From contig JAEHOE010000011.1 of NCBI GenBank assembly GCA_016858145.1, positions 310,001 to 374,000 on the forward strand: DNA of 64,000 nt, read 5' to 3'. Numbering within the stretch: the first letter of the stretch is position 1; each line of letters opens with the position of its first letter. The notes below the pieces were generated by a model. The model was not told the DNA's origin, ran no database searches, and saw only the letters and a program-made list of their open reading frames with translations. The translations under genes were made by a program, and so were the position numbers. Origin of the DNA: Edaphochlamys debaryana (Eukaryota; Chlorophyta; Chlorophyceae; Chlamydomonadales). Positions 59,452-64,000 of the stretch are shown here, one piece after another.

Positions 59452-59751
59452 CTCGCAGGGGCCACGCAGGCAGCGTGCAGGGCCGCGCTAGCTGGCGAAG
59501 TCGAGTCAACGCATCGAGTGAATTGAGGTTGGATTTGCAGCGGCAGAGAGTTATATTCAGAGGATGGACGCTGCGAAGCGGCGAGGGGGCTGCGCTGGGC
59601 CCTGGTCGACTGTGCGGAACTTGAAATTTTGGTGTGCATGAGGGTGCTCACGAGCCCGTTCTTGACGTCGCTTTCATTCCCAGCGTACTCGCAGCACCTC
59701 ACTTGCTCTCCCAGACTCGTACACGCCTTGTATTTGCACAAAGTCCCTGCG
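59452..59751. promoter_or_regulatory. Shared intergenic region of the SET-domain and fibrillin genes
   Basis: Divergent start codons only 300 bases apart, so both promoters and 5' UTRs must fit in this space. If the fibrillin starts at the in-frame ATG at 59638, the gap is 186 bases. No named motif identified. Confidence 0.45.
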
Positions 59752-62700
59752 ATGCTCGCGACGAAGTCCCTCCTGGCGGGCGGCCCTGCGCAGGCGCGCG
59801 CGTCGGCTCGTAATGTAGGTCGACTGATATTCTGCTTGCCAGCAGCCGCGCGGTGCAAGCAGTTATGATTGAGCCTCTGATTCTTGCACCGCAGGCCACG
59901 GCCGTGCGTGTAGCAAGCACACCAGTGCGCAGAGACACTCGCGCGCATGCTCTGCTGGCGGACACGCCCGTGGAGCTGCTCCCGTCCAAACTGCAGCTGC
60001 TGCAGAAGGTCGCGGGCCTCAACCGCGGTGCCATTGCTACTAGCAACGACAAGTACGAGGTAGGACAGCGGTCTACGGGGGTCGGCCTTGGTGGTCGGTC
60101 GCCTGAACGGCGTCAGGGTGGCCACGCAAATGGTCCCTTGCAGGCCCAGGCTTCCCAGAGCTTCACCCTTGGGCGGGTCCCTGGAGCTCAACGCGGGAAG
60201 GGCGCCATGGGTAGCCTTCGGCGTAGTATGGGTCTACGGGCTGTTCAAGGCGGGACAGGAGTCACGGGAGGCGATGCCCAGGCGACAGGCACATGGGGGG
60301 TGCTGCCGGACCCCGTGCCCCGCTCGCCCTACCCCAAACAGACGCACTCTCTCTCCCTCATGCACCCTCCTCAGCACACACATACATACATACACGCAAG
60401 GCGGCCACGTCAGCCCCTCTCCACTTGCTGAACACCGCCATCAAAACCAGGCCCTTCCCACACCAGTGCTTCGTTCTCCGTACGTCCAACCGGTCGTGCC
60501 CCACCGACCCCCCCTCAGGTGTCCTCATACGTGGAGACTCTGGAGGAACACGTGGAGGAGAGCGAGGCGGCTGCGTCGGGAGTGACCTTGGACAGCGTGC
60601 AGGTGGGCGGGGCGGTGCGGGGGGCGCATGCCCACGCAGCCCCGGCGTCCGGGGATGAAGGCGATGGGTGAAGGGCAGTGTTAGTATGGGGGCGGGATAC
60701 ATGGGCTCCAAGTGGGCAGCAGACGTTGGTGGTGGGGAGCAGTAGGCATGGAGCTGGGTGGAGTCGAAAGTGGCCGCAACTGTGCGCTAGTGGAGGACGC
60801 GCCAAGGGGGCAGGGGGCTGCTGTGGGGCTGGCACGGACGGACCTAGGCAGCGCCTGATTAAGGCAGCAGGAACCCGCGGTGCGTGTCACACTCAGTGCA
60901 TCTGCCCAACCCTCTCCCCTCCCAGGGCAAGTGGGAGCTCATCTATTCCAGTGTGGAGCAGTTCCGCTCCTCGCCCTTTTTCTGGGCCTTCCAGGTGCGG
61001 GCGGCGAGGGCGGGCTGCGGATAAACAGGACCGCCCCAGAGTGCAGAGTCCCAGGCCGCGTTTTATGAGCGGGGTTGAGGAGTGTGACGGGGCGTGGTGA
61101 TGGGTCGGCCATTGGAGGGCCAAGGACTAGAGGATTCGCCTTCGGGATGTGCTGGCAGGGGAGTGCCAGGGCCGTACCGGTACGTTACTCACCGGCGTGG
61201 ACCCAGTTTTCGCTCTTGTCCTTTGCTCCTTCCGCAGGAGGGCCTGGTCCAGAGCCGCGAGGTGGCGCAGCAGATCTTTGCCTTCACGGACTCCATCCCG
61301 GGGGCCACCGTGGGCGCGGCGTACCAGGTGCGGGTGCACGCTGGGGGCCCATTCGGTGCTGAGACGGCGCTGCCCGCGTGGGGTTGGAGACGGGGCGCAT
61401 GTGCGCTGTGGGGTTTGTTGAGGATGGCACGGCCCCCGCCACCCGCAAGGGCAAACAGCAGCGGAGAGGCTGGCGCAGGCGCGGGCAGGGCGAGGAGGGT
61501 CGTTAGTCGAGGCTTGGAAACATGACGGGTGGACGTAGCGCGAGCGTGCTGCACCTGGCGTTCAAGAGCTTCGCTCGTCCGCCCGTCCCCGCAGACGATC
61601 AGCTTCGACACGGGCATGCTCATCTCGGAGGTCGACCTGGAGGTGGGTAGGGGGTGGGAGGGCGGTGCCTGGGACACCAGTGGAGAAAGGGGGTGGGCGC
61701 GCGGTGCCAGGGGGAGGAGCCAGGGGAGACAGGAGTCCCTGGGAGCCGTGAATGAATGGCAGCGTTGTAGCGTGCTTCAAGGGCCTCACGAGCGGTGGGC
61801 TCGGGAGCATACAGCCAGGGGCTTGGGGGCGGAGCGGCAGTGGACCGTTGAGGATGCCCCAAGAGGTCGCGCGGTGCGGCTTCAAGCATGGCGGCCGTCC
61901 TACGGCGGGTACTCTCAAAGCCCTTCCCCTGCGCTCGCGCCCCACGCCCCCTCTCCGCCCCTCCCTCCCCCGCCCCCAGGTGTTCCCCATGCTCCGCGGC
62001 ACGGTGGTGACCACCAGCTCCGTCACTCAGGAGCCGCCCACCACCCTGTCGGTCACCGTGCAGAACACGCGGTGGGGCGGGAGGGGAAGGGAGGGGAAGG
62101 GGTGGGGCGGGAGGGGAGGGGCCGGTGTTGTGGGGCGGGGGCGGGGAGGGGAAGGAGAGGTCGGCGGGGGGGGGGGCGGCGGGAGTGGCTGTGAGGGGGG
62201 CGGGAGGAGCGGAAGGGGTGCAGAAGAGGGAGAGGAGACGGGGCAAGGTGGACCGGAGGAGGAGAGGACAGGGGGCCGCGAGGCGTGGGCAGGAGGGAGT
62301 GGGTGACGGGGGAAGGGGGCGCGAGCGTGGCGTGAGCGAGAGGGGCAGGGGCAGGGAGGAGCGGCAGGAGAGGCTCGGAGCGGGCGGCAGCTAAGGTCAC
62401 GGGGCAACGAGCTGAGGGAATCGGGCCGAAATCGGGCCCGACACACGCCGAGTTGTGGTCACGCGATTGACACGAGAAGGGGTTCCCGAGGTTCGCCCAA
62501 AAGGGAAATGCCGTTCTCCTGATCCCCGGCATGTTGACCCCTCTGACCCGTCCTGCGCCCGGTTGCTGCCCCCCTCTTGTCCCCCCCCAGGGTGGCCAAC
62601 TCCAACCTCATCCCCTTCCTGGACAACGTGTCGGTGCCCGTGCAGGTGCGCGGGGCGGGGTGGGGTGGGGCCGCTCCCTCCTGCTGTGCCCCCGGCCCCC

Positions 62701-63588
62701 CTGGGCGCGTGGCCAGCCCCCTGGGGCTGCACCTGCAGCTGGAGCTCTCATGCGCATCTGCGCCTCTCCAGTGGCGCTAGTCACCCTCTGGGAACCTGAG
62801 TTGTCGCGCGCTGTCGCTCGTTTCCATGCTACTGCGGGTCACGCACTTGACGCCCTGTCTTGAAGCCCTCTGCCCTCCGTCTCCCCTCCGCCCCCCGCCC
62901 CCCGCCCCCCCGCAGGAGCTGGTGGAGGCGGTGCGCGGCCCCGGGTCCACCCGCGTCACCGTGGACATCACCTACATGGACGGGTGGGGCGGGGAGGGGG
63001 GCGGGAGCAGGAGGGGGAGGGGGAGGGGAGGGGAACAGGGAAAGGCAGGCTTGGGCGAAGCCGCAGGCAGCCGTCCACCCACACGCGCAGCAGAATGCAT
63101 GCGTGGGCACCGGGACGTGAAACGGGGTGGTAGAGCTGCCGGCCGGCCAGGAGAGTAACGCCGGCCGCCTGCATGGGGAACCCCGCGCTGCACCCAACGC
63201 CCTGCGCCCTCACACCCACCCGCTCGCGCTCAACCGAGGCGGGGCCCACAGCAGACGACTCGCTTCGGCAGCGCGTGACGGGGCAGTGCGTCGGGCGCCG
63301 TTAGGGAAGCCTCAAGCCCGCCGGTTAAGCTGCATTCGCATTCAGCAATACCACTAGTCCTACCCTGCCGACGCGGATCCGCGGTACGCGCGTTCTACGT
63401 GCGACCCGTTTGAAGCCCGTGGCCCTTGATGCCAGCCAGACATGCCGCTACCGCTACCGCTACCGTACCACAGCCTCTTTGGCACCTACCCCCGTCTCTC
63501 CCGCCCCTCCGCTCCCCGCCCAAACAGCGACATGCGGATAGCGCGCACGCGCCCGGACAACGAGATCTTCATCTACCGCAAGGTGTAG
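59752..63588 (+). CDS. Plastid lipid-associated protein (PAP/fibrillin), 264 aa, 10 exons
   Basis: Exons 59752-59814, 59895-60059, 60519-60602, 60926-60994, 61238-61327, 61595-61642, 61980-62071, 62591-62645, 62916-62983 and 63528-63588, 795 bases in frame. The N-terminus MLATKSLLAGGPAQARASAR is a chloroplast transit peptide. The PAP domain follows: KLQLLQKVAGLNRGAIA, VQGKWELIYSSVEQFRSSPF, ISFDTGMLISEVDLEVFPML and a C-terminal DMRIARTRPDNEIFIYRK, the usual fibrillin ending. It binds lipids at plastoglobules or thylakoids, with a role in lipid storage or stress. It is divergent from the SET-domain gene. An upstream in-frame ATG at 59638 is possible; the chosen one gives the more typical transit peptide. 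Introns 7 and 9 are very G-rich. Confidence 0.92.
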
Positions 63589-64000
63589 TGCGTCGGGAGG
63601 CTTTATGCCTGACACCTGGGTCGAGGATTCTCAGCGGGGAGCGCAAGAGTGATGAGCGACGGGTGTATTGAGCCTATTAAGCGAGAGAGAGACTGGAGCG
63701 GAGCGCAAGCAGTGAGTGAAACCTGGACTGATTGGATCGAGGGGTGTACGGCGCATTGGTGATCAGCAAGGGAGCGGAGCGCAAGGGGCGGGTGGGCAAT
63801 CCTTCCTGAGTCCTACGCTGGAACCTGGAACCTGAATCCCGGGAGGGACGAGGCCGATGCATGGCGGAACGACGACCTTCAGCAGGCACCTGCTCGGGAG
63901 CGGGCACTGGTGGATGGAGGCGTACCTCGGATGCGTGGGAGGCAAGCAGGCGTCGATCGAGACTCGTGTGAGTGAGGTTGAGTGAGGTAACTGATGTCAT
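63589..64000. other. 3' flank of the fibrillin gene
   Basis: Presumed 3' UTR and spacer to the window edge. GAGCGGAGCGCAAG-like words recur near 63,695-63,710 and 63,773-63,785. No exon seen. Confidence 0.5.

Overview
This window looks like nuclear DNA of a green alga, most likely a core chlorophyte (Chlorophyceae or a close relative). The DNA is GC-rich. Its genes are split by many short introns with GTGxGx-type donors and C-rich acceptors. The protein set is plant-like: a chloroplast fibrillin, a DUF3067 plastid protein, a plant-type glutathione peroxidase, an OXA2-like insertase with a C-terminal TPR-like region, a myosin-XI-type DIL domain and an ATX/Trithorax-type SET protein. I could not assign a species. 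All gene models were joined by hand at GT..AG borders, and each one closes in a single reading frame.

Layout. 0.2-3.1 kb: PP2C phosphatase (+). 4.1-8.5 kb: START-domain lipid-binding protein with N-terminal membrane segments (+). 11.1-12.4 kb: BET1-like SNARE (-), head-to-head with an OXA1/OXA2-type membrane insertase at 12.9-15.4 kb (+). 17.8-20.0 kb: unrecognised protein with a tyrosine-rich low-complexity region (-). 21-29 kb: repeat-rich accessory block with a 252-bp GGAGAG microsatellite and two tandem copies of a large protein family I do not recognise (-). One copy carries a 581-bp hAT-like non-autonomous transposon in its last exon. 30.1-32.7 kb: chloroplast DUF3067 protein (-), head-to-head with a motor-less DIL (myosin XI tail) protein at 33.2-39.1 kb (+). 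An intron of the DIL gene holds a second copy of the DUF3067 promoter and transit-peptide exon. 40.2-41.7 kb: chloroplast glutathione peroxidase (-). 42.3-45.8 kb: sulfotransferase-like membrane protein (-). 46.8-49.4 kb: third copy of the unrecognised family (-). 50.2-59.5 kb: ATX-type histone methyltransferase with PWWP, FYRN/FYRC, PHD, ePHD and SET (-), divergent from a plastid fibrillin at 59.8-63.6 kb (+).

The genes do not form one pathway. Most are housekeeping genes in a compact arrangement, three pairs of them divergent and sharing 0.3-0.5 kb intergenic regions. The unusual content is the lineage-specific three-copy family with its transposon and flanking repeats, and the promoter/exon duplication inside the DIL gene. 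I recognised no rRNA or tRNA gene, CRISPR array or prokaryotic feature.
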